From: Pseudomonas lini
GTDB taxonomy: Bacteria > Pseudomonadota > Gammaproteobacteria > Pseudomonadales > Pseudomonadaceae
DNA: 64,000 nucleotides
Direction: 5' to 3'
NCBI RefSeq assembly: GCF_030812475.1
Contig: NZ_JAUSSR010000010.1
Coordinates: forward strand, 62,001-126,000
Position 1 is the first letter of the stretch; every line of letters begins with the position of its first letter. Positions 1 through 9,871 of the stretch are shown one piece after another. Under the pieces are notes generated by a model. It made no database searches and was not told the origin of the DNA. It saw only the letters and a program-made list of their open reading frames with translations. The position numbers and the translations under genes are program-made.

Positions 1-2399
1 ATGGCTCCATCACCGGAGCGATACGAGCCAGCGTCGGCCCCGAAGATGCCCTTGAGCGCAAAGTGCTGCTTCGGACCGGAGAAGGGCAGTATGAGGCACG
101 TAGCGCCAGCGACACTCATCTTCATGGAAGGGATGACCTCTACGCCGCCCTTCAGCACGCCTTGCCGGATGCTCAACGTCGGGCGCTGGGTGTGCCCCAT
201 GTGAGCCAGGGTGCCGACCTCAAGGCATTGATCCAACGGCGCGCACTCGCGCGTGATGAACTGCGCCCGGTTCTGAAGATGCAGGCGCAGCGTCAACCGT
301 TTTTCAAGCCGCTGACGCTGTTGCCCGATGGTCGGCGCGGCTACCCCTTGAGCGGTCGCGGCCAGGGTGTATGGGAGCAGATTGTCGAGGAGCGGGTCAG
401 AAAGCTCTATCCCGAATTCACCCTTGAGGAGGTCGATGATTTCGTTGCGACCCTGAATGCTCAAGATGACTCGCCAGACCGCCAGCTGAAGCGGCTCGAG
501 CGGGAGTACAAGCAATTCAATCACAGCCTGCAAACCTGGTTAAGGACGCCGAACGAATGGTCAGGCGTCAGAGACAGCCCGCAGTACGTCAGGGAGTGGG
601 GCGCGAGGATCAAAATCGTCAAAGTCCTCAAACAGGCCTGGCAAAGGACCGGTCCGAAAGACTATGACGCCTATGGCAACTATCGCGGCCAGAGCATTGA
701 TCTGAGTGACACTTCGCTGCAATGGCAACTGCGCAGCTTGCCGCCGCTGGAGGCCAATTTCGATCATGTCACCCGGCTGAAATTGAGCCGTTCGCAATTT
801 GGCGATGAAGTAGAGGGGTTTCTTGGACATTTCCCCCAGCTTCGTGCCCTGAATCTGGCCGATAACCAACTGACCCGACTTCCTGCAGCGATCAGCGACA
901 TGCGGCATCTGCTTGAACTGCATCTGAGCAGTAACCAGATCACGTTGACCGGGCCGGCAATCGAGAGCATCAAGAACCTGACCCGGTTGAAAATCCTCGG
1001 GATGGAAAACAATCCACTGGGCTTGCCGCCCGACGTCAGCCAAATGCCTGACTTGCACATACTGAACTTATCGAACACCGGCCTCGCCACCTGGCCTACC
1101 GGGACCTTTGCCCTGCCCCGGCCCCGGCACTTCGACTTGAGGTTGGCCGATAATCCGATTACCCAGTTACCCGAGGTAGCCCCGGGTTCCATCCGGGCTG
1201 AAATAGTGGCGCGCACACTGATCAGTCGCGATCGGCTTTCATCGGATAATCTCACAACGCTCAAAACCTACATCGAATCGATCGGGCTCGATCCTGACCG
1301 GCGAACGCCCAATGCGGTGATGTCCGATAGCCGTTTCTGGATCAATGCGTTGGCACCGTCCGAGCGAGCCACTCCTGAATTACGAGCGTTAAAGCGTGAT
1401 CTCTGGGGGGCGGTTGCAGACGAGTTCGGTTCTGAAGCCTTTTTTGCTGAAATCCAGAAACTCGCCAACTCCTCGGATGCTTTCCCCGAGTACAAAACCG
1501 AGCTTGCCGGCAAGATCTGGCGAATGCTCGAAGCAGTCGCTGCCGATGCCGAGCTGCGAGATAAACTGTTCAGCGAGGCGCTGGTTCCCTCGTCGTGTGT
1601 CGATGCCGGTGCGCAGCTTTTTAACGCCATGGGCGTCGAAGTGCTGATTTATGAGGCCTATCACCTTGTCAGCAAAGACTTGGTGGAAGCGGAGCTGATG
1701 AGTCTGGCCAAGGGCAAGTCGCGCCTGAATGAACTGGGCAGGATTGCCCGAGCCAGAGTCAAGGAACTGCTCAAGCAAGGCCGCAGACTTCCCGAATATG
1801 ATCAGGATGGCGACCTGATTGTGCACAGGGATGAAGAGGGGAACTTCGTCAGGTCCATTGATGAAGTGGAAATTCATCTGGCCTACGTGACAGCCCTTGC
1901 CGAGCGCCTGGATTTGCCTTGGCAGTCGCGCAGCATGATGTTCGAGGAGGCGGATGTCACGCCGCTGAGGATAGAGGCCGCTTACCAGCAAGTACTTGCG
2001 CTCGAGGAAGGTGATTTTCTGAGGGATTCGATTATCGAGCTGGACTTCTGGAATCGGTATATCCAGGGTGCCAACCGCAGCGTGTTCAAAAACATCCGGC
2101 GTCGAATCGACGCTGCGTTAGAGCTGAAAATGGCTCAAAAGACATGGACGGAAACCACCGATGCATCAGTGCGAACCCAGTTGCGCGGAAAAATCACGAC
2201 ACTCGCTTCGGTACTTGGCAAACAACCAACCGATGTCCCTCCCGGTCGTGTAATGACGGATGCCGAGTACACGGCAGAGATGGATTTGATCAATGCCGAA
2301 AAGATCGAGCTGCTGAAGAAACTGACCCGGGAAGCGATGGACAGGGCCAAACTTCAAAGGGTCGAAACTCCTTTTACGGTGCAGTCGGATAACCGTTGA
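1..2399 (+). CDS. LRR protein with NEL-type E3 ubiquitin ligase domain, 5' end outside window
   Basis: The reading frame is already open at base 3, so only the last ~798 residues of a larger protein are visible. Around bases 740-1210 there are leucine-rich repeats of the LxxLxLxxNxLxxLP type. The part after ~1240 resembles the NEL (novel E3 ligase) domain of IpaH/SspH effectors. It carries a Cys-Val-Asp triplet with the candidate catalytic cysteine codon at 1596-1598, and a downstream stretch reading HLAYVTALAERLDLPW that I associate with this family. NEL proteins pass ubiquitin from E2 to host proteins through the cysteine, and the LRR selects the target. Pseudomonas members usually have a long N-terminal toxin-like region, which would lie upstream here. 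It converges on ureC with a 63-base gap. No secretion signal can be assessed because the N terminus is missing. The ligase assignment rests on motif recognition. Confidence 0.82.
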   Translation, partial: GSITGAIRASVGPEDALERKVLLRTGEGQYEARSASDTHLHGRDDLYAALQHALPDAQRRALGVPHVSQGADLKALIQRRALARDELRPVLKMQAQRQPFFKPLTLLPDGRRGYPLSGRGQGVWEQIVEERVRKLYPEFTLEEVDDFVATLNAQDDSPDRQLKRLEREYKQFNHSLQTWLRTPNEWSGVRDSPQYVREWGARIKIVKVLKQAWQRTGPKDYDAYGNYRGQSIDLSDTSLQWQLRSLPPLEANFDHVTRLKLSRSQFGDEVEGFLGHFPQLRALNLADNQLTRLPAAISDMRHLLELHLSSNQITLTGPAIESIKNLTRLKILGMENNPLGLPPDVSQMPDLHILNLSNTGLATWPTGTFALPRPRHFDLRLADNPITQLPEVAPGSIRAEIVARTLISRDRLSSDNLTTLKTYIESIGLDPDRRTPNAVMSDSRFWINALAPSERATPELRALKRDLWGAVADEFGSEAFFAEIQKLANSSDAFPEYKTELAGKIWRMLEAVAADAELRDKLFSEALVPSSCVDAGAQLFNAMGVEVLIYEAYHLVSKDLVEAELMSLAKGKSRLNELGRIARARVKELLKQGRRLPEYDQDGDLIVHRDEEGNFVRSIDEVEIHLAYVTALAERLDLPWQSRSMMFEEADVTPLRIEAAYQQVLALEEGDFLRDSIIELDFWNRYIQGANRSVFKNIRRRIDAALELKMAQKTWTETTDASVRTQLRGKITTLASVLGKQPTDVPPGRVMTDAEYTAEMDLINAEKIELLKKLTREAMDRAKLQRVETPFTVQSDNR

Positions 2400-2462
2400 A
2401 TCGACTTTGAGTCAAACGCCTGAGTGCAGATTTTTGCAATCAGGCCTTGTATGCCAGGCATT

Positions 2463-4163
2463 TCAGAACAGGAAATACCGCTGGGCCATCGGCAGCACAT
2501 CCGCCGGTTCGCACCACAACAGCACACCGTCGGCCTTGACCTGATAGGTCTGCGCATCGACTTCGATGTTCGGCAGATAATCATTGTGGATCAGGTCGGT
2601 TTTCTGCACGTCGCGACAGCCTTTGACCACGGCGATTTTCTTCTTCAGACCCAATGCTTGTGGCAAGCCAGCCTCCTGCGCCGCCTGGCTGATAAAGGTC
2701 AGGCTGGTGGCGTGCAGCGAGCCGCCGTAACTGGCGAACATCGGACGGTAGTGCACCGGTTGTGGCGTCGGGATCGAGGCATTGGCGTCGCCCATCAGGC
2801 TGGCCGCGATGGCGCCGCCCTTGAGGATCAGCGTTGGCTTCACGCCAAAAAAGGCCGGGCGCCAGAGCACCAGGTCCGCCCATTTGCCGACTTCGACCGA
2901 GCCCACTTCATGGCTGATGCCGTGGGTGATCGCCGGGTTGATGGTGTACTTGGCGATGTAGCGTTTGGCGCGGAAGTTGTCGTTGCCTTCACCATCTGCG
3001 GGCAATGGGCCTCGCTGCTTTTTCATCTTGTCTGCGGTTTGCCAGGTGCGGGTGATGACTTCGCCGACCCGGCCCATGGCCTGGCTGTCGGAGCTGATCA
3101 TCGAGAACGCGCCGAGGTCGTGCAGGATGTCTTCGGCGGCGATGGTTTCACGGCGGATCCGGCTTTCGGCGAATGCCACGTCTTCGGCGATGCTCGGGTC
3201 CAGGTGGTGGCAGACCATCAACATGTCGAGGTGTTCGTCGATGGTGTTGCGGGTGAACGGCCGGGTCGGGTTGGTGGAGCTGGGCAGTACGTTGGGGAAA
3301 CCGCAGGCCTTGATGATGTCCGGCGCATGACCGCCGCCCGCGCCTTCGGTGTGGTAGGTGTGGATGGTGCGGCCCTTGAAGGCGGCGAGGGTGGTTTCGA
3401 CGAAACCCGACTCATTCAGGGTGTCGGTGTGGATGGCTACCTGCACGTCGTATTGGTCGGCGACGTTCAGGCAGTTGTCGATGCTCGCCGGTGTGGTGCC
3501 CCAGTCTTCGTGCAGCTTGAGGCCGATGGCGCCGGCCTTGACCTGTTCGATCAAGGGCTCGGGCAGGCTGGCGTTGCCCTTGCCGGTGAAACCGATGTTC
3601 ATCGCGAAGGCATCGGCGGCCTGGAGCATTCGTGCCAGGTGCCAGGGCCCGGAAGTGCAGGTGGTGGCGTTGGTACCGGTGGCCGGGCCGGTGCCGCCGC
3701 CGATCATGGTGGTGACGCCACTCATCAGCGCTTCTTCGATCTGCTGCGGGCAGATGAAGTGGATATGGGTGTCGATGCCGCCGGCGGTGAGGATCATGCC
3801 TTCACCGGCGATCACTTCGGTGCTGGCGCCGATCGCTATGGTGACGCCGGGCTGGATGTCCGGATTACCGGCCTTGCCGATGCCGGTAATGCGCCCGTCC
3901 TTGAGGCCGACGTCGGCCTTGACGATGCCCCAGTGGTCGATGATCAGCGCGTTGGTGATCAGGGTATCGACGACTTCGGCGGCCAGTAATTGGCTTTGGC
4001 CCTGGCCGTCGCGGATGACTTTGCCGCCGCCGAATTTCACTTCTTCGCCGTAGGTGGTGAAGTCCTTTTCCACTTCGATCCACAGCTCGGTGTCGGCCAG
4101 ACGGACCTTGTCGCCGACGGTGGGGCCGAACATGTCGGCGTAGGCTTGTCTTGAAATCTTCAT
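2463..4163 (-). CDS. ureC: Urease alpha subunit
   Basis: This is the catalytic subunit (566 aa) of nickel urease, which hydrolyses urea to ammonia and carbamate in the cytoplasm. The nickel ligands are all present: H133 and H135 (THIHF), the lysine to be carbamylated K216 (GLKLHEDWG), H245 (AIHTDTLN), H271 ([10 protein letters not shown]) and D359 (SSDSQAMG). The flap Cys-His pair is C318-H319. I start at the ATG giving [13 protein letters not shown], because the 14 codons upstream do not look like the family. It is last in ureD-ureA-GNAT-GNAT-ureB-ureC. Between ureB and ureC lies a ~160-base gap with one REP element. The nickel-loading genes ureEFG are not adjacent; in P. aeruginosa they also lie elsewhere. 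Confidence 0.98.
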   Translation of the reverse strand: MKISRQAYADMFGPTVGDKVRLADTELWIEVEKDFTTYGEEVKFGGGKVIRDGQGQSQLLAAEVVDTLITNALIIDHWGIVKADVGLKDGRITGIGKAGNPDIQPGVTIAIGASTEVIAGEGMILTAGGIDTHIHFICPQQIEEALMSGVTTMIGGGTGPATGTNATTCTSGPWHLARMLQAADAFAMNIGFTGKGNASLPEPLIEQVKAGAIGLKLHEDWGTTPASIDNCLNVADQYDVQVAIHTDTLNESGFVETTLAAFKGRTIHTYHTEGAGGGHAPDIIKACGFPNVLPSSTNPTRPFTRNTIDEHLDMLMVCHHLDPSIAEDVAFAESRIRRETIAAEDILHDLGAFSMISSDSQAMGRVGEVITRTWQTADKMKKQRGPLPADGEGNDNFRAKRYIAKYTINPAITHGISHEVGSVEVGKWADLVLWRPAFFGVKPTLILKGGAIAASLMGDANASIPTPQPVHYRPMFASYGGSLHATSLTFISQAAQEAGLPQALGLKKKIAVVKGCRDVQKTDLIHNDYLPNIEVDAQTYQVKADGVLLWCEPADVLPMAQRYFLF

Positions 4164-4272
4164 GTGCTTGCCTTGGGATTCAATTGTTTTCGAGACCGCT
4201 CGCATAACTCGCTATCGCAGGCAAGCCAGCGCCTACAGGGGAGATTGCGTTTCGTCAGACACAATGCAGAAC

Positions 4273-4300
4273 CCTGTAGGAGCCGGCTTGCCGGCGAAGG
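4273..4300. repeat. REP element (single)
   Basis: A single palindromic element between ureC and ureB with the core GTAGGAGCCGGCTTGCCGGC and the GAAGG tail typical of Pseudomonas REPs. It may act as an mRNA stabiliser or partial terminator inside the urease operon. It has no inverted partner nearby. Confidence 0.8.
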
Positions 4301-4323
4301 GGCCGGTGCAGGCACTACATAAC

Positions 4324-4628
4324 TTAAAGGTCGCCCATGATCCGCCCGGCGAACCCGAACACCCGACGATGCCCGGCCAGATCCACCAGCTCGACCTCGC
4401 GGCTCTGCCCCGGTTCGAAGCGCACGGCGGTGCCGGCGGGGATGTTCAGGCGCATGCCGCGGCTGGCGGCGCGGTCGAAGGTCAGGGCGTCGTTGGTTTC
4501 GAAAAAATGGTAATGCGAGCCGACCTGAATCGGCCGGTCACCGCTGTTGGCCACCTTCAGGCTGAGCGTGCGGCGGCCGACATTGAGCTCGATGTCACCG
4601 GGCTGGATCTGGTATTCACCGGGAATCA

Positions 4629-4629
<1 letters not shown>
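4324..4629 (-). CDS. ureB: Urease beta subunit
   Basis: Urease beta subunit of 101 aa, a structural beta-sandwich that packs with UreA and UreC in the (alpha beta gamma)3 enzyme. The sequence begins [16 protein letters not shown] and contains [11 protein letters not shown] and the AVRFEPG stretch of the family, near the usual length. The ATG overlaps the TGA of the upstream acetyltransferase by one base (TGATG), suggesting translational coupling. A TTG one codon earlier is possible but unnecessary. Confidence 0.97.
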
Positions 4630-5168
<539 letters not shown>

Positions 5169-5702
5169 TTACTCCTTGTGGGCGGCAGGGGGCTGCGCGC
5201 CAGGATTGAGGGTCAATTGCATGAAGGTCAGGTCCAGCCAGCGGCCGAACTTGGTGCCCACCTGGGGCATCTGGCCGGTGGTGACGAAACCGGCTCGTTC
5301 ATGCAGGCGTATGGACGCTGCATTGCCGCTTTCGATGGCGGCAACCATCACGTGCTTGTCGCAGCCTCTGGCGCGGTCGATCAGTACCTCCATCAGTTGA
5401 GGGCCCAGGCCATTGCCGCGCTGATCGCTGCCTACATAGACCGAATGCTCGACGGTGTGACGGAAACCTTCGAACGGTCGCCAGTCACCGAATGAGGCGT
5501 AGCCCAGCACCGTGTTATTGCTGTCGACGATCACCAGAACCGGATAACCCTGGGATTGCCGGGCGCTGTACCAGGCCTGGCGGTTGTCCAGGTCTACGGT
5601 CTGTTCGTTCCAGATGGCCGTGGTATTGAGCACGGCATCGTTGTAGATATCGCGGATCGCCGGCAGATCGTCCTGCACTGCATCGCGGATGTGGTAAGTC
5701 AT
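5169..5702 (-). CDS. GNAT acetyltransferase, phosphinothricin/methionine sulfoximine type
   Basis: A 177-aa GNAT protein with the hallmarks of the Pat/MddA group: MTYHIRDAVQDDLPAIRDIYN at the start, then GYASFGDWRPFEGFRHTVEHSVYV, the CoA loop RGNGLGPQL, and a GFVTTGQMPQVGTKFGRWLDL end. Relatives acetylate phosphinothricin, methionine sulfoximine or methionine sulfone. These glutamate analogues block glutamine synthetase, which would fit an ammonia-assimilation setting, although that link is inference. It sits 9 bases downstream of ureA and 6 bases upstream of the second acetyltransferase, in the same operon. Confidence 0.9.
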   Translation of the reverse strand: MTYHIRDAVQDDLPAIRDIYNDAVLNTTAIWNEQTVDLDNRQAWYSARQSQGYPVLVIVDSNNTVLGYASFGDWRPFEGFRHTVEHSVYVGSDQRGNGLGPQLMEVLIDRARGCDKHVMVAAIESGNAASIRLHERAGFVTTGQMPQVGTKFGRWLDLTFMQLTLNPGAQPPAAHKE

Positions 5703-5711
5703 GGCGCGACC

Positions 5712-6014
5712 TCAGGCGATCGGTTGGTGGACGGTGACCAGTTTGGTGCCGTCGGGGAACGTCGCCTCCACCTGGATCTCCGGGATCATTTCCGGGATGC
5801 CTGCCATTACTTGTTCGCGGCTAAGCAGCGTGGTGCCGAAGTGCATCAGGTCGGCCACGGTCTGGCCGTCACGGGCGCCTTCGAGCAATGCCGCGGAAAT
5901 GTAGGCCATGGCTTCCGGATAATTGAGTTTCACGCCGCGCGCCAAACGCCGCTCGGCCACGAGGCCGGCGGTGAAGATCAGCAGCTTGTCTTTTTCGCGT
6001 GGGGTCAGGTCCAT
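5712..6014 (-). CDS. ureA: Urease gamma subunit
   Basis: Urease gamma subunit of 100 aa, the usual length. It starts [20 protein letters not shown] and carries [12 protein letters not shown] and the VTVHQPI end typical of UreA. It forms part of the urease trimer with UreB and UreC. It is preceded by a 158-base gap that contains an inverted REP pair, and followed after 9 bases by the Pat-like acetyltransferase. Confidence 0.98.
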   Translation of the reverse strand: MDLTPREKDKLLIFTAGLVAERRLARGVKLNYPEAMAYISAALLEGARDGQTVADLMHFGTTLLSREQVMAGIPEMIPEIQVEATFPDGTKLVTVHQPIA

Positions 6015-6070
6015 CGTTTGGAATCCATAATCGGCAGTAAAAAGGTGTTGGAACTGTTAATACGGACCCC

Positions 6071-6160
6071 TGTAGGAGCTGGCTTGCCAGCGAAAGCGGT
6101 GTGTCAGTCGCCATGTTTATCGACTGAAAGGACGCCTTCGCTGGCAAGCCAGCTCCTACA
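6071..6160. repeat. Inverted REP pair (BIME) between ureD and ureA
   Basis: Two copies of the GTAGGAGCTGGCTTGCCAGC element face each other around a ~40-base centre, with GAAAGCG and GCCTTCGC tails. The pair could fold into one long hairpin in the ureD-ureA transcript and may affect relative expression of the accessory and structural genes. Confidence 0.88.
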
Positions 6161-6172
6161 GTGGGGCGGTGT

Positions 6173-7012
6173 TCAGGTGGCCCATATTCGTGGTGGGACA
6201 GCTTCTCGGCCCAGTAACGCCGGGCGCAACAACCGCCACAAATCAATCAACCAACCCCGCGCCAACAGCGCCTCACTGGCCAGGCATCGAGCCACCAGAA
6301 GCCCCGGCAGCTGGGTCAGGTCTCCCCGCACCTCATTGGGCAGCGATCGGCACTTTTCCAGCACATCACTATCAATTTCGCCGGTCACCAGCAAGGTTGC
6401 AAACACTGGCTGCCCATCCAGGCCAATTGGCGAATCGAGCAACCCATCCCCGCCGACAATGCGCTGACGTTCGTGCCAGAGCAACCGGCCGTCGCGACGG
6501 ATGTCGAGGTGCGCTTGAAAATGCCCGAGGTCGAAGCGCTCGCCGCTGGCCGGTCGGCCCAGCGCCACTACGTCCCAGTAAAACAGCCGCGCGTCGCCTT
6601 CAAGGTCGATACAGGTGCTGAGTTCGGCCTGCGCAGCACTGAAAATGATGGTCTCCTGCGGCAACCATTCCAGTGTCGCACCGCTCGCCACTTTCAAGGT
6701 CAGCTGCTGATAAGCGGGTCCGGCCGCGCGATACCACTTGGCCGCGCCGGGACTGGTGATTTGCGCCCAGGCATCGCGGCCAACATTGGCCGAGATGTCC
6801 AGTCGGTCACCCCCCGCAATCCCCCCCGGCGGGTGAACGATGATGTGCTGGCAAACTTGCGATCCTTCGGCATACAGATGCTTCTGCACCCGCAGCGGGC
6901 CTTTGTGCCGACGCTGGACCGGGCGCGTGCTGTCGCCGAATCGGGCGTAGCCCAGTTCCAGCTCGGCGTGCCAGCTCGGGGTAAACAGGGCAGTGGGGAC
7001 AGGTAGGTTCAT
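6173..7012 (-). CDS. ureD: Urease accessory protein UreD
   Basis: A 279-aa urease maturation factor that binds the urease apoprotein and, with UreF and UreG, delivers nickel. Family features visible include [27 protein letters not shown] near residues 43-70, the PGAAKWYR stretch, [11 protein letters not shown] and [15 protein letters not shown]. The start [12 protein letters not shown] is conventional. It is 69 bases downstream of urtE on the same strand, so urea transporter and urease may be one transcription unit. Confidence 0.96.
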   Translation of the reverse strand: MNLPVPTALFTPSWHAELELGYARFGDSTRPVQRRHKGPLRVQKHLYAEGSQVCQHIIVHPPGGIAGGDRLDISANVGRDAWAQITSPGAAKWYRAAGPAYQQLTLKVASGATLEWLPQETIIFSAAQAELSTCIDLEGDARLFYWDVVALGRPASGERFDLGHFQAHLDIRRDGRLLWHERQRIVGGDGLLDSPIGLDGQPVFATLLVTGEIDSDVLEKCRSLPNEVRGDLTQLPGLLVARCLASEALLARGWLIDLWRLLRPALLGREAVPPRIWAT

Positions 7013-7081
7013 GGTTTCCAGTGATCGTCAGGACGCCGCAGATTTGATCAAAGCCTTGTATCGAAGTCATGTGCCACAGAT

Positions 7082-7780
7082 TTATATCGTAACCAGGCCG
7101 CGAACACCCTCGGCTTCCATGTTTTCGCCGCGACCCTGCTGCACGATTTCGCCCCGGGACATCACCAGGTACTGATCCGCCAGCTCGGCGGCAAAGTCGT
7201 AGAACTGCTCCACAAGTAAAATCGCCATGTCGCCACGGGCTGCAAGTGTCTTGATGACGACACCGATCTCCTTGATCACCGAGGGCTGAATGCCTTCGGT
7301 GGGCTCGTCGAGAATCAACAACCGTGGACGGCTGGCCAACGCCCGGCCAATCGCCAGTTGCTGCTGTTGACCCCCGGACAAGTCCCCGCCGCGCCGTTGC
7401 TTCATCTGCAGCAGTACCGGAAACAGCTCATAGATGAATGCCGGGACCTCCTTGGCGTCTGATCCGGGAAACCGCGACAGGCCCATCAGCAAATTCTCTT
7501 CCACGGTCAGCCGGCCGAAGATCTCGCGCCCCTGGGGTACGTAGGCGATCCCTGCGTGAACCCGTTGGTGCGGCTTGAACGTGGTGATCGGTTTGCCTTC
7601 CCAGTTCACCGCGCCTTCCTTGGCCGGCAACAGACCCATCAGGCACTTGAGCAGGGTGGTCTTGCCGACTCCGTTGCGCCCCAGCAGGCAGGTGACTTCT
7701 CCGACCTTCACGTCGAATGTCAGGCCCCGCAGGATGTGGCTACCACCGTAGTACTGGTGCAGCTTGTCGACTTGCAGCAT
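7082..7780 (-). CDS. urtE: Urea ABC transporter ATP-binding protein UrtE
   Basis: One of two ATPases (232 aa) of the urea importer, of the LivF type. Walker A is GRNGVGKTT, the signature is LSGGQQQQ, Walker B is LLILDEP, and the H-loop region is LLVEQ. The chosen ATG (MLQVDKLHQYYGG) follows a GAGGAG ribosome site by eight bases; the frame extends upstream but that part contains REP sequence and is not coding. It is last of urtABCDE and is followed by ureD. Confidence 0.96.
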   Translation of the reverse strand: MLQVDKLHQYYGGSHILRGLTFDVKVGEVTCLLGRNGVGKTTLLKCLMGLLPAKEGAVNWEGKPITTFKPHQRVHAGIAYVPQGREIFGRLTVEENLLMGLSRFPGSDAKEVPAFIYELFPVLLQMKQRRGGDLSGGQQQQLAIGRALASRPRLLILDEPTEGIQPSVIKEIGVVIKTLAARGDMAILLVEQFYDFAAELADQYLVMSRGEIVQQGRGENMEAEGVRGLVTI

Positions 7781-7802
7781 GTTCAAATTCTCCTCAAACC
7801 CT

Positions 7803-7907
7803 TGTAGGAGCTGGCTTGCCAGCGAAAGCGGTGGATCAGTCGACGTATTTATCGCCTGAAAGGACGCTTTCGCTGCGGTGCGGCGATCCGACAAGCCAGC
7901 TCCTACA
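7803..7907. repeat. Inverted REP pair with variant tip
   Basis: Between urtD and urtE lies a standard GTAGGAGCTGGCTTGCCAGC element facing a second copy. In the second copy the tip is altered to a GCGGTGCGGCGATCCGACAAGC form. The same variant tip occurs in the repeat near 42770. Confidence 0.85.
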
Positions 7908-7925
7908 GGTTCTGTGTTTGCAGGT

Positions 7926-8795
7926 CTATCGGCCGAGATACACTTCGATGACGCGCTCGTTGTCCTGCACCTGTTCCAGCGACCCTTCGGCCAGTACGCT
8001 GCCCTGATGCAGCACGGTGACGTGGTCGGCAATCGACCCGACAAAGCCCATGTCGTGCTCCACCACCATCAGCGAATGCTTGCCGGCCAGGCGTTTGAAC
8101 AGCTCGGCAGTGAATTCGGTCTCGGCATCGGTCATGCCCGCCACCGGCTCGTCGAGCAGCAGCAGTTGCGGGTCTTGCATCAGCAACATGCCGATCTCCA
8201 GAAACTGCTTCTGCCCGTGGGACAACAAGCCCGCCGGGCGATTGACCGAGGTAGTCAGGCGAATGGTGTCCAGCACCTCGCTGATGCGATCTCTCTGTTC
8301 GCCACTCAGCCGAGCGCGCAGGCTGGCCCAGACCGACTTGTCGGTTTTCTGCGCCAGCTCGAGGTTTTCGAAGACGCTCAAGGCTTCGAACACCGTCGGC
8401 TTCTGGAACTTGCGGCCGATCCCGGCCTGGGCGATCTGCACTTCGCTCATCTGCGTCAGATCGAGGGTTTCGCCGAACCAGGCCTTGCCATGACTGGGCC
8501 GGGTCTTGCCGGTGATCACGTCCATCAGCGTGGTCTTGCCTGCACCGTTGGGGCCGATGATGCAGCGCAATTCACCGACGCCGATGTACAGGTTCAGATT
8601 GTTCAGGGCCTTGAAACCGTCGAAGCTGACGCTGATGTCCTCCAGGGTCAGGATGGTGCCGTGGCGGGTGTCCAGGCCGGGGCCGACGCTTTGGCCAAGG
8701 CCGATGACGTCGCGGCTGCTGCCGGCGTCCTTATTGGGCTCCACCGGGAAAAACGCCGGTTCGAGCATGAATTCAGCCGTCGCAGTGACTCTCAT
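7926..8795 (-). CDS. urtD: Urea ABC transporter ATP-binding protein UrtD
   Basis: The second ATPase (289 aa) of the urea importer, of the LivG type. An N-terminal extension of ~45 residues precedes the ATPase core. Walker A is GPNGAGKTT, the signature is the LSHGQKQ variant, Walker B is LLLLDEP and the switch histidine lies in VVEHD. The start overlaps the urtC stop by four bases. Function follows from membership in the complete urtABCDE set. Confidence 0.96.
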   Translation of the reverse strand: MRVTATAEFMLEPAFFPVEPNKDAGSSRDVIGLGQSVGPGLDTRHGTILTLEDISVSFDGFKALNNLNLYIGVGELRCIIGPNGAGKTTLMDVITGKTRPSHGKAWFGETLDLTQMSEVQIAQAGIGRKFQKPTVFEALSVFENLELAQKTDKSVWASLRARLSGEQRDRISEVLDTIRLTTSVNRPAGLLSHGQKQFLEIGMLLMQDPQLLLLDEPVAGMTDAETEFTAELFKRLAGKHSLMVVEHDMGFVGSIADHVTVLHQGSVLAEGSLEQVQDNERVIEVYLGR

Positions 8796-9871
8796 TGCTC
8801 ACCTCTCTTTTTCAGCAGGCCGATCACCCCTTTGGGCAGATACAAGGTCACGACAATGAACAGCGCGCCGAGGAAGAACAGCCAGTATTCGGGGAAGGCC
8901 ACGGTGAACCAGCTCTTCATGCCGTTGACCACTCCGGCGCCGAGAAGCGGACCGATCAAAGTGCCACGACCACCCAGTGCCACCCAGACCGCCGCCTCGA
9001 TGGAGTTGGTCGGCGACATTTCACTCGGGTTGATGATCCCGACTTGTGGCACATACAGCGCGCCGGCCAGGCCACACAGCACCGCGCTCAACACCCAGAC
9101 AAACAACTTGAAGCCACGCGGATCGTAGCCGCAGAACATCAGGCGGTTTTCCGCATCGCGCAGGGCGGTCAATACCCGGCCAAACTTGCTCCGGGCCAGA
9201 CGCCAGCCGATAAACAGGCTCGCCACCAGCAACAGCACGGTGGCGAAAAACAGCACCGCGCGGGTGCCGGGTTCAGTGATGCCGAAACCGAGAATGGTGC
9301 GGAAATTAGTGAAGCCGTTGTTGCCGCCGAATCCGGTTTCGTTGCGAAAGAACAGCAGCATCCCGGCGAAGGTCAGGGCCTGGGTCATGATCGAGAAATA
9401 CACGCCCTTGATCCGCGAACGGAAGGCGAAGAAGCCGAACACCAGCGCCAGTAATCCCGGGGCCAACACCACCAGGCACATCGACCAGAGGAAGCTGCTG
9501 GTACCGGTCCAGTACCAGGGCAGTTCGGTCCACGACAGGAAGGTCATGAACGCTGGCAAACCATCGCCCGAGGCCTGGCGCATCAGGTACATGCCCATCG
9601 CGTAACCGCCGAGGGCGAAGAACAGGCCGTGGCCCAGGGAGAGCAGGCCGGCGTAACCCCAGACCAGATCCAGCGCGAGGGCGACGATGGCATAGCACAG
9701 AATCTTGCCCACCAGCGTCAGGGTATAGGCCGAGACGTGAAACACGCTGTCCGGCGACAACAGCGAAAGCAGCGGCAGCGTCAGCAGCAGAACGAGGACC
9801 ACCGCGCCGACAGCGATAGTGACCTTGGGGCCGGCCTTTTGGCTGGCGGTGAGCATCAGGGGCTGGTTCAT
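8792..9871 (-). CDS. urtC: Urea ABC transporter permease UrtC
   Basis: A 359-aa inner-membrane permease of the LivM family, with about nine hydrophobic segments beginning near residue 18. The motif GYAGLLSLGHGLFFALGGYA near residue 70 is typical of UrtC/LivM, and VGIINPSEMSPTNSIEAAVW lies near residue 275. It shares one base with the stop of urtB and four bases with the start of urtD, a tight operon arrangement. It forms the translocation channel with UrtB. Confidence 0.96.
   Translation of the reverse strand: MNQPLMLTASQKAGPKVTIAVGAVVLVLLLTLPLLSLLSPDSVFHVSAYTLTLVGKILCYAIVALALDLVWGYAGLLSLGHGLFFALGGYAMGMYLMRQASGDGLPAFMTFLSWTELPWYWTGTSSFLWSMCLVVLAPGLLALVFGFFAFRSRIKGVYFSIMTQALTFAGMLLFFRNETGFGGNNGFTNFRTILGFGITEPGTRAVLFFATVLLLVASLFIGWRLARSKFGRVLTALRDAENRLMFCGYDPRGFKLFVWVLSAVLCGLAGALYVPQVGIINPSEMSPTNSIEAAVWVALGGRGTLIGPLLGAGVVNGMKSWFTVAFPEYWLFFLGALFIVVTLYLPKGVIGLLKKRGEQ

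Noticed and set aside
2424-3989. A 521-codon plus-strand frame opposite ureC.
   Set aside because: Shadow of ureC; the minus-strand protein has all nickel ligands.
7013-7081. A second sigma-54-like promoter before ureD (TGGCAC on the minus strand).
   Set aside because: The -12 part at the right spacing reads TTCG rather than TTGC, so the essential GC is missing. Read-through from urtE is the simpler explanation.
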